DNA of 64,000 bases from Pectobacterium sp. CFBP8739 (GCF_013449375.1 NZ_JACDRR010000020.1:1-64000); one strand, 5' to 3'; positions 51,188 through 61,707 are shown, counted from the first letter of the stretch. Numbers and translations are program-made. Notes: generated from the letters alone by a model not told the origin.

Positions 51188-52000
51188 TCACCGATAGAGG
51201 GCTAATAACTCGTTTACTTTACTACGCCCTAAAATATTACGACTAATGGTTCGACGCGCTTTAACCACATACAGCGCAGCTTCCTGATACCACTCACGGG
51301 TCAGCAACGTGTCATGATTGGAAATCAGTACCGGAATCTGGCTTTCTACCGATAAACGGCGCGCCAATTGCGCCAAACTCTGCTGATCGGCACGGCTGAA
51401 ATTATTGGTGTGGTAGGCCGTAAAATTTGCGGTCGCAGACAGCGGCGCATAAGGCGGATCGCAATAAATAACCGATCCCTTCTCTGCTTTTTCCAGCGTG
51501 TCCTGATAGTGCTCACAGACAAAGGTGGCATTTTGCGCCTTAAAGGCGAACCAGCGAATCTCTTCTTCAGGAAAATAGGGCTTCTTATAGCGCCCAAAAG
51601 GAACATTGAATTCCCCACGCATGTTGTAGCGGCACAGACCGTTATAGCAGTGGCGATTCAAATAGAGAAACAGCAGCGCGCGCCGATAGGCGTCGCTGCA
51701 AAGGTTAAATTCATCACGCAGCAGATAAAACGCCTCAGACGTGTTCACCTCTTCCGTAAACAGTTTACGGGCGTCGAGAACAAACTCATCGGCATCCGAT
51801 TTGACGATATTGTACAGGTTAATCAGGTCGCTATTAATATCGGCCAGTATGTAGCGATCGTATTCCGTATTCAGAAATACGGAACCCGCGCCGACAAAGG
51901 GCTCAATAAGACAGTCTCCTGCAGGTAAATAGCGACGAATCTCTTCTACCAGCGGATATTTACCACCAGCCCATTTTAAAAAAGCGCGGTTCTTCTTCAT
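51188..52000 (-). CDS. dam: DNA adenine methylase
   Basis: GATC-specific N6-adenine methyltransferase, 270 residues. Motif I is PFVGAGSVFLN (about 35-45) with the preceding FLKWAGGKYPLV, and the catalytic motif is DPPYAPLS (about 180). Gene order and length identify the housekeeping Dam rather than a phage enzyme. It follows damX after a 79-base gap; the 122 bases to rpe hold no gene. Confidence 0.97.
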   Translation of the reverse strand: MKKNRAFLKWAGGKYPLVEEIRRYLPAGDCLIEPFVGAGSVFLNTEYDRYILADINSDLINLYNIVKSDADEFVLDARKLFTEEVNTSEAFYLLRDEFNLCSDAYRRALLFLYLNRHCYNGLCRYNMRGEFNVPFGRYKKPYFPEEEIRWFAFKAQNATFVCEHYQDTLEKAEKGSVIYCDPPYAPLSATANFTAYHTNNFSRADQQSLAQLARRLSVESQIPVLISNHDTLLTREWYQEAALYVVKARRTISRNILGRSKVNELLALYR

Positions 52001-52079
52001 GCCGTCGTTAGTTACTCATACGTTTCAGAGCCGCGGATTGTACTCTGTGTCAGACAGCACATCAGGGCTAAAATTGGTG

Positions 52080-53102
52080 TTACTTATTCAAGTCCTGCTT
52101 CACCTGGCGGATCGGCTTAACCCATGGTTTTTTCGCTTGAACTTCTGCGGGCAAAGTAGCAATTGCCTGTTTCGCTTCCGCAGAAGACGCATAGACTCCG
52201 GTCACTAACACATACCAGGATTTTCCGTCTCGTTTCGTTTCGTACACCCACGAATGGGTGAGGTTGTTCTGTTTCGCGTAGGCTTTCAGCGTATCGGCAC
52301 GTGAAGCACTGCTCAGTTGTAACGTAAAGTGGCTGGCAGGCGCATTCTGTACGGAGACGTTCTGCCCAGCTGCCGCAGGAGTCGCTTTGGCATTAGCCGC
52401 TGGCTTGCTTGCGCTTGCGACTGGCGCTTTTGGCGCGCTGTTCGCTGCTGGCTTGGCACCATTCACATGTGCAGGCGTCGTATTATGCGTATTTTTAGCG
52501 GATGAAGCCGCTGGCGCTTTCCCCGTCGTCGCGACTGTCGCAGGCGCCGTCGGCAGCGTCGAGTTTCCCGTCGCCCCCTGAGAGAATTCGCTCACACGCC
52601 CTTGCTGTTGCGACAGCGCATCGGTGATGTTGCCTGGCAGCTCGATACGCTGCTGGCCTGCCACCGGCTGCTGAATCTGCGCATCCGTCGGTGTACCGGA
52701 AATTGGCGGAGCACTTAATGTCTGAGGCGATGTCGGCATCTGAGAAGACACCTGTCCTGACGTTTGGCCATGACTGGTCTCACCAGATACTACCGCAGGG
52801 CTTTCACCCTGTGAGGAAGGCGGTGCGTTCTGCGTCATGGAGGACGAGGAGGAGAGATCGATATTTCTCTCGCCGCTCGCTTGATTCTGCGTCTGTGACG
52901 TTTGTGGCTGAGAAGGTGCCTGCAAAGCAGAACCGATACCCACAATCAGCAATACCAGCACCACAATCCCGATACCAATCATCAGATGCTGTCTGGAAAG
53001 CGCGATTTTAGGTACCGCGAAGTTGCTGCTTTTTTGCTGACGAGTAGGTCGACGGTCACTGGTATCAGGCTTCAGCTCATCTTCCGGCTTGAACTCATCC
53101 AT
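52080..53102 (-). CDS. damX: Cell division protein DamX
   Basis: Bitopic inner-membrane division protein of 340 residues. A cytoplasmic N-terminus precedes one membrane segment (about 42-60, IGIVVLVLLIVGIGSAL), a long Ser/Gln/Ala/Pro-rich periplasmic linker follows, and a C-terminal SPOR domain (about 260-335, FTLQLSSASRADTLKAYAK) binds denuded glycan at the septum. It is shorter than the E. coli protein (428 residues), the difference being in the linker, which evolves fast. Confidence 0.94.
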   Translation of the reverse strand: MDEFKPEDELKPDTSDRRPTRQQKSSNFAVPKIALSRQHLMIGIGIVVLVLLIVGIGSALQAPSQPQTSQTQNQASGERNIDLSSSSSMTQNAPPSSQGESPAVVSGETSHGQTSGQVSSQMPTSPQTLSAPPISGTPTDAQIQQPVAGQQRIELPGNITDALSQQQGRVSEFSQGATGNSTLPTAPATVATTGKAPAASSAKNTHNTTPAHVNGAKPAANSAPKAPVASASKPAANAKATPAAAGQNVSVQNAPASHFTLQLSSASRADTLKAYAKQNNLTHSWVYETKRDGKSWYVLVTGVYASSAEAKQAIATLPAEVQAKKPWVKPIRQVKQDLNK

Positions 53103-53259
53103 TTAACATCTCCCTACTAAAAAGCTTGAATCCGCCGCGCAGTCGCCAAGGCGAATCATTGAATCGTAACGCATTGTATTTTATTAACCATAACCCATCA
53201 GGGCGTGTCTGTCGTTAATACTTATCTTTCATAACTGATCGCCTTTCAGCGCTATCGCA

Positions 53260-54345
53260 TCAGGCAAGGCAATCCGCTATCGAGGCCAGCACCATGTCGT
53301 GCGCTACACCGCCACGGACTTCCGATTGGCCAATTGCCGTTGGCAGTACCAGACGTAACTCACCTGCCAGCACTTTCTTGTCGCGCATCATATGAGGAAG
53401 ATAGGCTTCAGGCGCCATTTGTGCTGGGCCGTTCACTGGTAGGCCCGCGCGAACCAGCAGAGATTTGACTCGCTCGACATCCTCAACGGAGAACTGCCCA
53501 AGGCGACGTGCCGTATGTGCAGCCATCACCATGCCTGCCGCAACCGCTTCGCCATGAAGCCAGTTGCCGTAGCCCATTTCCGCTTCGATAGCATGACCGT
53601 AAGTATGGCCCAAATTGAGCAGCGCACGCATACCACTTTCACGTTCATCTGCTGCGACCACTGCCGCTTTGATTTCACAGCAGCGTCGAATGCAGTAAGC
53701 CAGCGCGTCATGCTGTAACCCACGCACGGCTTCAATGTTTTCTTCGAGCCAAAGAAAGAAATCGCGATCCAGAATAATGCCGTATTTGATGACTTCCGCC
53801 AGCCCAGATGACAATTCCCGTGCAGGTAAAGACTTCAGGCAATCCAGATCGATCACAACCGATACGGGCTGGTAGAACGCCCCGATCATGTTTTTACCCA
53901 ACGGGTGATTGACGGCGGTTTTACCACCAACGGAGGAATCTACCTGCGATAACAGGGTTGTCGGCACCTGAATAAACCGGACGCCACGCTGATAACTGGC
54001 CGCGGCAAAACCGGCTAAATCGCCGATGACACCGCCACCCAAGGCCACAATCGTCGTATCACGACCATGCGGCTTCGCCAACAGGGCACTGAAAACCTGA
54101 TCCAATACGGCCAACGATTTGTACTGCTCACCATCAGGTAAAATAACCTGATCGACATGTACACCGTTGTTTTCCAGCACACCACGAACGCGGTCAAGAT
54201 ACAGAGGGGCCAACGTCTGGTTAGTCACCAGCATGGCCTGCTCCCCCGCTTTCAACGGCATAAAAGAAGCCGAATCATCAAATAATCCGGCAGCTATCGT
54301 AATGGGATAACTGCGTTCCCCAAGTGTTACGGTAATTCTTTCCAT
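53260..54345 (-). CDS. aroB: 3-Dehydroquinate synthase
   Basis: Second enzyme of the shikimate pathway, NAD- and Zn-dependent, 361 residues. Nucleotide-binding DGEQYKS and [33 protein letters not shown], and zinc-site segments around HTYGHAIE (about 250) and [11 protein letters not shown] are present. It follows aroK by 54 bases and they share a promoter region upstream of aroK. Confidence 0.97.
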   Translation of the reverse strand: MERITVTLGERSYPITIAAGLFDDSASFMPLKAGEQAMLVTNQTLAPLYLDRVRGVLENNGVHVDQVILPDGEQYKSLAVLDQVFSALLAKPHGRDTTIVALGGGVIGDLAGFAAASYQRGVRFIQVPTTLLSQVDSSVGGKTAVNHPLGKNMIGAFYQPVSVVIDLDCLKSLPARELSSGLAEVIKYGIILDRDFFLWLEENIEAVRGLQHDALAYCIRRCCEIKAAVVAADERESGMRALLNLGHTYGHAIEAEMGYGNWLHGEAVAAGMVMAAHTARRLGQFSVEDVERVKSLLVRAGLPVNGPAQMAPEAYLPHMMRDKKVLAGELRLVLPTAIGQSEVRGGVAHDMVLASIADCLA

Positions 54346-54399
54346 GCGCGTTAAACAACCCGTTCAGGATCCGCTCAATACGGATATAAAGGTATGCTC

Positions 54400-54921
54400 T
54401 TAGTTACTTTCCAGCATATTGATAATCTGGTTAGCAACAACCTTGGCACTTTGCTCGTCAGTCCGAATGGTCACGTCAGCGATTTCTTCATAAAGCGGGT
54501 TCCGCTCTTTCGCCAGCGCTTCCAATACTTCACGTGGAGGGGTTTCAACCTGAAGTAACGGACGCTTCTTATCACGCTGCGTGCGGGCCAGCTGTTTCTC
54601 GATTGTCGTTTCCAAATAAACGACAACGCCGCGCGCGGAGAGACGGTTACGCGTCTCACGTGATTTGACTGAGCCACCGCCTGTCGCCAGAACGATGCCT
54701 TGCTTTTCCGTCAATTCATTAATGACTTTCTCTTCACGATCGCGGAAGCCTTCTTCGCCTTCCACATCGAATACCCAGCCCACATCAGCCCCAGTGCGTC
54801 GCTCAATTTCTTGATCGGAGTCGAAAAACTCCATATTGAGTTGCTGAGCTAACTGACGGCCAATAGTGCTTTTGCCGGCACCCATAGGCCCAACCAGAAA
54901 GATATTGCGTTTCTCTGCCAT
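54400..54921 (-). CDS. aroK: Shikimate kinase I
   Basis: P-loop kinase of 173 residues phosphorylating shikimate. Walker [16 protein letters not shown] (about 11-25), the shikimate-binding [11 protein letters not shown] and the FRDREEKVI / GGGSV segments are intact. First gene of the long operon down to trpS. In E. coli aroK also follows the hof genes. Confidence 0.97.
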   Translation of the reverse strand: MAEKRNIFLVGPMGAGKSTIGRQLAQQLNMEFFDSDQEIERRTGADVGWVFDVEGEEGFRDREEKVINELTEKQGIVLATGGGSVKSRETRNRLSARGVVVYLETTIEKQLARTQRDKKRPLLQVETPPREVLEALAKERNPLYEEIADVTIRTDEQSAKVVANQIINMLESN

Positions 54922-55270
54922 GTTTTTTGGTATTACTAAGACAATTCGTTAATGATAACCCGCCCCGCCAATCAACCCAGCGGCGGGACCTAAACTGAAA
55001 CCTCATGAGCGATAGTGCGAGAATCAGACAAAAAATTATCTCAAGACTCAGGGTAGTTTGGCAACCGAATAAAATGTCACACCGACCACAGGGGGTCAAT
55101 GCAGTATGTTTTATCGACATTTTCGGTGGAACAACACTTCAGTGCTCAATTCGCTAACCCTTGTAAGCTAAATCCGCCGCAGCGTCAAACGCATAAGCGC
55201 GAACGCGACAAAATATTGCGTCCTGTCAGAAAAAAATAACCGCATGGCAGCCGAACGCAACGGGGTTTGC
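54922..55270. other. Intergenic region between hofQ and aroK
   Basis: About 350 bases without a gene, expected to hold the aroK promoter(s). Immediately after hofQ, on the minus strand, an imperfect stem ending in CGGTT is followed by TATTTTTTT near 55237-55245, which may be the hofQ terminator. Confidence 0.45.
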
Positions 55271-56545
55271 TCATGATGAGGCAGGAATCAGCGTCGGCGT
55301 AATGAAAATCACCAATTCTCGGCGCGTGTGCTGTTGAGTATGGTTTCTGAACAGGTGACCCAATACGGGAATCTCACCCAAGAGTGGCACTTGTCTGTCG
55401 CTGTTCTTTTTTTGCTGCTGGAAAATACCGCCCAATACGATAGTTTCACCATCGGCGACCGTCACCTGAGTTTGGATCTCCTGTTTATCGATCGCTAACG
55501 CTTCGCCATTGTCACCCTGCTTAATCGTCTGTCCCGGCATGTTTTGACTGATTTTCAGGTTCAGCGTAATCCGTCCGGCACGCAAAATAGCCGGTGTAAC
55601 CTCCATTCCGAGCACCGCTTCTTTAAATTCAATAGACGTCGACCCACTGGCGCCGCTGGAGACTTGATACGGGATTTCCGTACCTTGTTTAATACTGGCG
55701 GTCTGCTGGTGTGCGGTAAACAACCGAGGGCTGGCAATAATTTCGACCTGACTTTCCTGTTCCAGCGCCATGAGTTCCAGATCCAGCAGGCGGCCATTCA
55801 ATCGTGCTAAATGGAACCCTGCATTGATCGCGGGCGTATCAACGGGCAGGCCAACGTTAAAATTATTCAGCCTGAGCGCTTTATTCGCCGCATTCCCTTC
55901 CCCCAATCCCCAGTTGACGCCCAGTTCCTGAAGGTGTTCACTACTGATGGTGACAATGTGCGCTGCCAGTTGCACCTGTGCTAAGGGGAGATCGAGCGCC
56001 TTCACCCACGGTTCGAGCTGTGCCAGAGCCTCTTCCGTATCGCGAATCAATAAGGTATTCGTTCGTTTATCCACGGTTATGCTGCCGCGCGCAGAGAGCA
56101 GTGTTCCACGCTGAGCCTGAACGCTGGCCGCCACTTCCGTCGCCTCGGCATACTGCAACGCGACAGAGATATTGTGCAGCGGCAATTTCTGCGCCTGCTC
56201 CGCCATACGTTTGTCTTGCTCCTTCTCTAAAGACTCAAGGTGCCCAGCGGGGAAAACCATCAACACGTTACCGTCACGTTCTGCGCTGAGTTTCCCCATG
56301 CGCAGCACAATATCCAGCGCTTGCTGCCACGGTACGTCTGCCAGCCTTAAGCTCAGATTCCCCGTCACACCCGGCGCGATCACGACATTAAGCTGCTGGT
56401 GATCGGCTAACGCCTGTAGTACCTGCGGGATCGCCGAATCCTCAAACGCCATCGATACCGTATTTTCCGCACGAACCTGAAACGACGCGGTAAGAAAAAG
56501 TAGCCCGATCCACGCCAACATCTGACATAACATCCTCATGTTCAT
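55271..56545 (-). CDS. hofQ: DNA uptake / type IV pilus-like secretin HofQ
   Basis: Outer-membrane secretin of 424 residues, homologous to PilQ/ComE, needed for using DNA as nutrient in E. coli. A signal peptide (LAWIGLLFLTASFQVRA) is followed by an STN-like domain (about 30-90), an N1-type domain with TLLIRDTEEAL and the secretin core (VEIIASPRL, VTPAILRAGRITL, VLGGIFQQQ, PVLGHLFRNH). The ATG at 56545 has AAGGA five bases upstream and is preferred over the GTG just before it. Shorter than PilQ, as usual for HofQ. Confidence 0.92.
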   Translation of the reverse strand: MNMRMLCQMLAWIGLLFLTASFQVRAENTVSMAFEDSAIPQVLQALADHQQLNVVIAPGVTGNLSLRLADVPWQQALDIVLRMGKLSAERDGNVLMVFPAGHLESLEKEQDKRMAEQAQKLPLHNISVALQYAEATEVAASVQAQRGTLLSARGSITVDKRTNTLLIRDTEEALAQLEPWVKALDLPLAQVQLAAHIVTISSEHLQELGVNWGLGEGNAANKALRLNNFNVGLPVDTPAINAGFHLARLNGRLLDLELMALEQESQVEIIASPRLFTAHQQTASIKQGTEIPYQVSSGASGSTSIEFKEAVLGMEVTPAILRAGRITLNLKISQNMPGQTIKQGDNGEALAIDKQEIQTQVTVADGETIVLGGIFQQQKKNSDRQVPLLGEIPVLGHLFRNHTQQHTRRELVIFITPTLIPASS

Positions 56546-56637
56546 CACTTTCCTTGTTATCGAGATACGCTGTTGCCAGCGTTGTTTTCAAAGAACTGCT
56601 GCCCAAAAGCGAATACGCGCGGTCAGGCAAGCTCCGC

Positions 56638-57015
56638 CTATTCCTCTGGCTGACTGATAAACGGAGAAGCCAGCAGCAGGCTATCCGGCAGGCCATTACA
56701 GCCCGCATCACGCAACGTCGGGACAAGTTTGGCACCGGATTTATCCAGTTGGCTGACGACCCAATTCCCCGGAGGGATCGTCTCGCCGCTCGCTAGCCTG
56801 ATCCAGGCAGCCTCTGGCTGCGCCAACCAGCCAACCCAGCGTTCGCCAGAGCCAATCACGCCTTTTAGCTGCCACGATGGTCGCGCTGCTGCAGGCTGGC
56901 AACGTGTGGTGACCAACGGTTGAAAAGGATCGCTACGCACTTCGGTGTTTTCTGCCTGTACGCTATGTGACGCGAATAGCAGCACCAATGTGATACGGAA
57001 TGAGGTGAGGCTCAT
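56638..57015 (-). CDS. hofP: HofP family protein (PilP-like)
   Basis: A 125-residue exported protein with a signal peptide (MSLTSFRITLVLLFASHSVQA) and a short PilP-like domain (SWQLKGVIGSGERWVGWLAQ). PilP lipoproteins link the inner-membrane complex to the secretin; HofP has no lipobox. It overlaps hofO by four bases. The call rests mainly on position between hofO and hofQ. Confidence 0.85.
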   Translation of the reverse strand: MSLTSFRITLVLLFASHSVQAENTEVRSDPFQPLVTTRCQPAAARPSWQLKGVIGSGERWVGWLAQPEAAWIRLASGETIPPGNWVVSQLDKSGAKLVPTLRDAGCNGLPDSLLLASPFISQPEE

Positions 57016-57599
57016 GGCACCACCTCCGGCCCGATTAGCGCTAATGCCACCTGAAGCCGCGGGGTTTCCGGCGGCGATGCGGTTAACACCGCCTCAGGCT
57101 TGATACTTAACTGTGCAATACGCAACACATAAGGCAGCGCAGCCAGTTCACGAAGCACCTGCAACGCGCCCGTATAATCTGAGTTAAACGCCAATTGCCA
57201 ACGTTCCTGATGAGATTCCCCTACGTGGCGCGGGGCCGGTTGCCAGGACAGCAGCGATGCCCCCACCTGTGACAGAGGCTCGACGATAAGCTCTGACAGT
57301 CTGTCAGGTTGGAAAGGGGCGTCTTGCGCGGCTTTCTCCGCTAATTGCTTGTGTAGCTCTGACAGCAGCGGCATCACGTCTAGCTTTTGCTGGAGTTCCC
57401 GCGCCTCGAAACGCGCCTGAACGATGTGATCTTCCAGGCCAAGCACTGACTGCCGGACTTCGCCGATGAATAGCCAGCCTGCGAACAGTCCGGCAACAGA
57501 GACAAATGCCAGTTGGAAGGCGATCTGTTGCCAAAGCGGTTTATTAACCAGCTCTGGCCGGCGCAGTACGACATCAATCAGGAGCGTTTGATTAATCAT
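57012..57599 (-). CDS. hofO: HofO family protein (PilO-like)
   Basis: Bitopic membrane protein of 195 residues: short cytoplasmic N-terminus, membrane segment at about 28-45 (LAFVSVAGLFAGWLFIG), coiled coil (about 50-95) and a PilO-like ferredoxin-fold periplasmic part. I take the ATG at 57599 (MINQTLL), overlapping the hofN stop by eight bases. Sequence conservation in this family is low, so the name rests on architecture and gene order. Confidence 0.85.
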   Translation of the reverse strand: MINQTLLIDVVLRRPELVNKPLWQQIAFQLAFVSVAGLFAGWLFIGEVRQSVLGLEDHIVQARFEARELQQKLDVMPLLSELHKQLAEKAAQDAPFQPDRLSELIVEPLSQVGASLLSWQPAPRHVGESHQERWQLAFNSDYTGALQVLRELAALPYVLRIAQLSIKPEAVLTASPPETPRLQVALALIGPEVVP

Positions 57600-58167
57600 G
57601 GTCTTTCCCCTGTGCGGATGTACCCACATCACGCCAATTAGCCTGAAAGGAAAAGCGCAACCCCGTGTTCACGCCACGCTCTTGGGAGGTATGCAGCAGT
57701 TGTACACGGTCGACGGAAGCATGGCGCAACAATGCATGCTGTAGCGTAACGATATCGCGATAGCTTTCACTCACGCCTGAAAGCAATAGATACGAGCCGC
57801 GGTCAGCAATTTCCGTCAGCCACAGACGCGCGGGCATCATGCCAGCAATCTTCTCTAGCAAATGGAGGTTGCGACGATTGTCATTCAGGATGAGCGCCTG
57901 AGCCCGTTCTTGTTCCAAATAGCGGCGCAGCGTTTCCCGTGCCTGATGCGTTTGTTGATATAACGCCGTCAGTTGCTGTTGCTGAGCCAGTACCGTATTG
58001 AGCGTATCCTGCGCCTGTTCCTGCCTGTGCTGCCAAAGCAGATAACTTGCGGCGATGAGACAGAGCGCTATCCCTATCTGTAGCCACAGCAGCCCCAGCC
58101 AGCGACGTGCCTGTCGATGCATCTGGTGTTTGCGCCAGGGTAAAAGATTAATCAGCAGCATAATCAA
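57592..58167 (-). CDS. hofN: HofN family protein (PilN-like)
   Basis: Inner-membrane protein of 191 residues with the PilN hallmark near the N-terminus, INLLPWRKHQ (about 6-15), which in PilN binds PilM. A membrane segment (about 25-43) and a coiled coil (about 46-95) follow, then a ferredoxin-like periplasmic domain. It overlaps hofM by four bases. Confidence 0.88.
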   Translation of the reverse strand: MIMLLINLLPWRKHQMHRQARRWLGLLWLQIGIALCLIAASYLLWQHRQEQAQDTLNTVLAQQQQLTALYQQTHQARETLRRYLEQERAQALILNDNRRNLHLLEKIAGMMPARLWLTEIADRGSYLLLSGVSESYRDIVTLQHALLRHASVDRVQLLHTSQERGVNTGLRFSFQANWRDVGTSAQGKDHD

Positions 58168-59015
58168 GCATCCTCAGGGCGCAATGCCAGCCCACCCGCA
58201 ATCGCAAAAGCTGGGGGAAAACTCGGCAGCGGCGGCTGCAGGTGGCTAAACACCGTTAACGGCGACCACGGCTGTAATTCGTCGGTTTTCTGGTTGGGTA
58301 AACCAGGCGAAATGCCAGAGTAATAGGCGCTACCATCGATGTCATGATGATAGCGAGTGCTCACAATCGATAAGATATCGGATTCATCGTTCAGTTCATC
58401 AAGGTGTATGAACCCCGAGTGAAAAGCCTGGTTAAGCGGGGACACCCACAGCCAGCTATCCAACAGGCGATGCAACAACAGACGATGAGATTCAAGCCCT
58501 GCCAACTGCGCCATCGTTCGGAGTGCACACGTGGAGACGTCAAGGACATCAGGATGCAGTCCCGCGCTATTCAGACATGCCAACCATTTATCAATTTCCT
58601 GCCGGCGTGCTGCCGTCACCAGCAGCGCTCCCTGCTCCTGTGGATCTTCCCGATAATCTATCGCCAGCGATTCGCTGCTGACTGGCAGCTTACGCGCCGC
58701 CATGGTTTCAATATAGAGACTGCGCCCTGGCTCCTGTAAGCGCGGGTCGGGCATCGGTAAATGCTGCTGCAAGATCAGTTGGGCAGGAAACCCAACCCGT
58801 AGCGAAATGTGTCCGGGCAGCAAACGACGCCATGTACGCAAGGCCTCACAAAGCGCCTCAGTATGGTGTAGACTACTCGTGCGCAACGTATCGTCTGGTA
58901 ACGGACATTGCCACCAGTGACGAAGCTGCCAGCCATAGCGGCGGCGCTGAACCGCCAGAGCGCGCATGAAGCCGTTCTGTATATCTAATCCAACCTGCCA
59001 GATGTGATAAGCCAT
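58164..59015 (-). CDS. hofM: HofM family protein (PilM-like)
   Basis: Cytoplasmic actin-like PilM homologue of 283 residues, first gene of hofMNOPQ. It has the family pattern of an N-terminal IWQVGLDIQNGFMRALAV strand pair and VGFPAQLILQQHLPMP. The ATG at 59015 is chosen; a TTG eight codons upstream is open but without better support. It is divergent from mrcA, the same arrangement as in E. coli and as pilM/comA next to ponA in other gammaproteobacteria. Confidence 0.88.
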   Translation of the reverse strand: MAYHIWQVGLDIQNGFMRALAVQRRRYGWQLRHWWQCPLPDDTLRTSSLHHTEALCEALRTWRRLLPGHISLRVGFPAQLILQQHLPMPDPRLQEPGRSLYIETMAARKLPVSSESLAIDYREDPQEQGALLVTAARRQEIDKWLACLNSAGLHPDVLDVSTCALRTMAQLAGLESHRLLLHRLLDSWLWVSPLNQAFHSGFIHLDELNDESDILSIVSTRYHHDIDGSAYYSGISPGLPNQKTDELQPWSPLTVFSHLQPPLPSFPPAFAIAGGLALRPEDA

Positions 59016-59126
59016 GTTCAACCCGATTTCCTTATCCAATAAACATATCCACAGTGCTGGCTTACCTTTATACTAGCGCTCGGTTGTTTATAAACTGTCC
59101 AAACGCTACTGAATGGAAAATCCCAG

Positions 59127-61682
59127 GTGAAGTTCGTAAAGTATTTATTCATCCTTGCAGTCTCTTGCATTCTGCTGGGAGCTGCCTCGATATACGGTTT
59201 GTACCGTTATATCGAACCCCAACTGCCCGATGTCGCCACACTGAAAGACGTTCGGTTACAAACGCCGATGCAGGTTTACAGTGCTGATGGCGAACTGATC
59301 GCCCAGTTTGGTGAAAAACGCCGTATCCCGCTCAAGCTGGATCAGATTCCCCCTGAGCTGGTACACGCCTTTATCGCGACCGAAGACAGCCGTTTCTACG
59401 ATCACCACGGTGTCGATCCCGTCGGGATTATCCGTGCTGCGTCTATCGCGTTGACGTCGGGTCATGCCTCTCAAGGGGCGAGTACCATTACCCAACAGCT
59501 CGCCAGGAACTTCTTCCTGAGCCCAGAGCGCACCCTGATTCGTAAGATCAAGGAAGTGTTTCTGGCTATCCGCATTGAGCAATTGCTGACCAAGGATGAA
59601 ATCCTTGAGCTCTATCTGAACAAGATTTACCTCGGCTATCGCGCCTATGGTGTTGGCGCGGCGGCACAGGTGTACTTTGGCCGCCCAGTTGATCAGTTGA
59701 CGTTGAGCGAAATGGCAATGATCGCCGGCCTGCCGAAAGCACCGTCAACGTTCAACCCGCTTTATTCCTATGACCGCGCCGTTGCCCGCCGCAACGTGGT
59801 ACTTGCGCGCATGAAGGATGAGAATTACATCACGCAGTCGCAGTACAATGCAGCGCGTAGCGAAACGCTGGTGGCGAATTATCATGCTCCAGAGATTTCG
59901 TTCTACGCACCGTATGTCGCGGAGATGGCTCGCCAAGAGATGGTGAAACGCTACGGTGAAGATGCGTATAACGACGGTTATAAGGTCTACACGACGGTTA
60001 CCAAAAAATTGCAAACGGCTGCGCAAGATGCCCTGCGTAATAACGTGATGGCCTATGACATGCGCCACGGTTATCGTGGCCCGAGCAAAGTGCTGTGGAA
60101 AGTGGGTGAAGGCACCTGGGATCAGGCGAAAATGATTACCGCCCTGAAAGCACTGCCGGTCTACGGTCCGCTCTCTCCGGCTATCGTTACCAGCACGACA
60201 GCAGACAACGCGATTGCTATCCTGTCTGACGGGAGCAATATTGCCCTGCCAATGGCGGGCATGCGCTGGGCGCGTCCATACCGTTCCGATACGCAGCAAG
60301 GGCCAACGCCGAAACGCGTAACGGACGTGGTACAGGCGGGTCAACAGATCTGGGTACGCAAAGTCAATGATGACTGGTGGCTGGCACAGGTGCCGGACGT
60401 CAACTCCGCCATCGTCTCGCTCAACCCGAAAGATGGTGCGATAGAAGCGCTGGTTGGCGGTTTTGACTTTAACCAAAGTAAATTCAACCGTGCGACGCAG
60501 GCTCTGCGTCAGATTGGTTCCAACATCAAACCGTTCCTGTACACCGCAGCGATGGACAAAGGGTTAACGTTGGCAACGATTCTGAACGACGTGCCGATCA
60601 CCCGCTGGGATGCGGGTGCCGGATCTGACTGGCGGCCGAAAAACTCACCAGCAACCTATGATGGTCCGATCCGTCTGCGTCAGGGGCTGGGTCAGTCTAA
60701 GAACGTGGTGATGGTACGTGCCATGCGTGCAATGGGCGTGGACTATGCGGCGGATTATCTACAACGCTTCGGTTTCCCTGAACAGAATATCGTCCATACC
60801 GAATCACTGGCGCTGGGTGCCGCCTCCTTTACTCCGCTACAGGTGGTACGTGGCTATGCCGTGATGGCAAACGGCGGCTATCTGGTCGATCCCTACCTGA
60901 TAAGCAAGATAGAAAGCGAGGCAGGCGGTGCGGTCTTTACGGCGACGCCGAAAGTAGTCTGCGATACCTGCAACTTACCGCTGGTCTACGGTGAAACACC
61001 ACGCTCACCGGTGCTGGCTACGACTGACGTTGAGGATGTCGCCACATCAAACGAAGCGCCGCCGAAAGGTTTGCCGCAGCCAGAGCTGGAGCCTGTCACA
61101 CCAGAAGCCGCACAGCAAAGCGCCGCACAACCTTACGCCCCGCATGTGATCAGCACGCCACTGGCGTTTCTGATTAAAGACGCCCTGAACAGCAACGTCT
61201 TTGGTGAACCAGGCTGGATGGGTACGGGCTGGCGCGCAGGTCGTGATTTGAAGCGTCGTGATATCGGCGGCAAAACCGGTACAACGAACAGTTCCAAAGA
61301 TGCCTGGTTCTCCGGCTATGGCCCGAATCTGGTCACCTCGGTCTGGATTGGCTTCGACGATCACCGCCGCGACCTAGGTGCCAGCAGCGCCTCTGGCGTC
61401 ATCAAAGATCAGATTTCCGGTTATGAAGGCGGTGCGAAATCAGCACAGCCTGCGTGGGATGATTTCATGAAAGCCGCGCTGGATGGCGTACCGGAACAGC
61501 CGCTGACACCACCACCTGGCGTCGTCAGCGTCGTCATTGATCGCAGCAGCGGCAAGCTGTCCAACGGTGGTGGGAACAGCCGTTCCGAATACTTTATTGA
61601 CGGAACACAGCCGAAAGAATATGAAGTGCACGAAGTCGGCACCACGCTGATGGATAACGGGCAAAGCGAAGAGTTGTTCTAG
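59127..61682 (+). CDS. mrcA: Penicillin-binding protein 1A
   Basis: Bifunctional class A PBP of 851 residues for peptidoglycan synthesis. One N-terminal membrane segment (about 5-27), a GT51 transglycosylase domain with Glu86 in ATEDSRFYDHHG and GASTITQQLARNFF, then an OB-like insert and a transpeptidase domain with the catalytic Ser465-x-x-Lys468 (GSNIKPF) and KTGTT at 716-720. The start codon is GTG, with a weak AGG-like ribosome-binding site. Standing alone, divergent from hofM. Confidence 0.96.
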   Translation: MKFVKYLFILAVSCILLGAASIYGLYRYIEPQLPDVATLKDVRLQTPMQVYSADGELIAQFGEKRRIPLKLDQIPPELVHAFIATEDSRFYDHHGVDPVGIIRAASIALTSGHASQGASTITQQLARNFFLSPERTLIRKIKEVFLAIRIEQLLTKDEILELYLNKIYLGYRAYGVGAAAQVYFGRPVDQLTLSEMAMIAGLPKAPSTFNPLYSYDRAVARRNVVLARMKDENYITQSQYNAARSETLVANYHAPEISFYAPYVAEMARQEMVKRYGEDAYNDGYKVYTTVTKKLQTAAQDALRNNVMAYDMRHGYRGPSKVLWKVGEGTWDQAKMITALKALPVYGPLSPAIVTSTTADNAIAILSDGSNIALPMAGMRWARPYRSDTQQGPTPKRVTDVVQAGQQIWVRKVNDDWWLAQVPDVNSAIVSLNPKDGAIEALVGGFDFNQSKFNRATQALRQIGSNIKPFLYTAAMDKGLTLATILNDVPITRWDAGAGSDWRPKNSPATYDGPIRLRQGLGQSKNVVMVRAMRAMGVDYAADYLQRFGFPEQNIVHTESLALGAASFTPLQVVRGYAVMANGGYLVDPYLISKIESEAGGAVFTATPKVVCDTCNLPLVYGETPRSPVLATTDVEDVATSNEAPPKGLPQPELEPVTPEAAQQSAAQPYAPHVISTPLAFLIKDALNSNVFGEPGWMGTGWRAGRDLKRRDIGGKTGTTNSSKDAWFSGYGPNLVTSVWIGFDDHRRDLGASSASGVIKDQISGYEGGAKSAQPAWDDFMKAALDGVPEQPLTPPPGVVSVVIDRSSGKLSNGGGNSRSEYFIDGTQPKEYEVHEVGTTLMDNGQSEELF

Positions 61683-61707
61683 ACAGCGTTCGATAACATC
61701 AGACACG

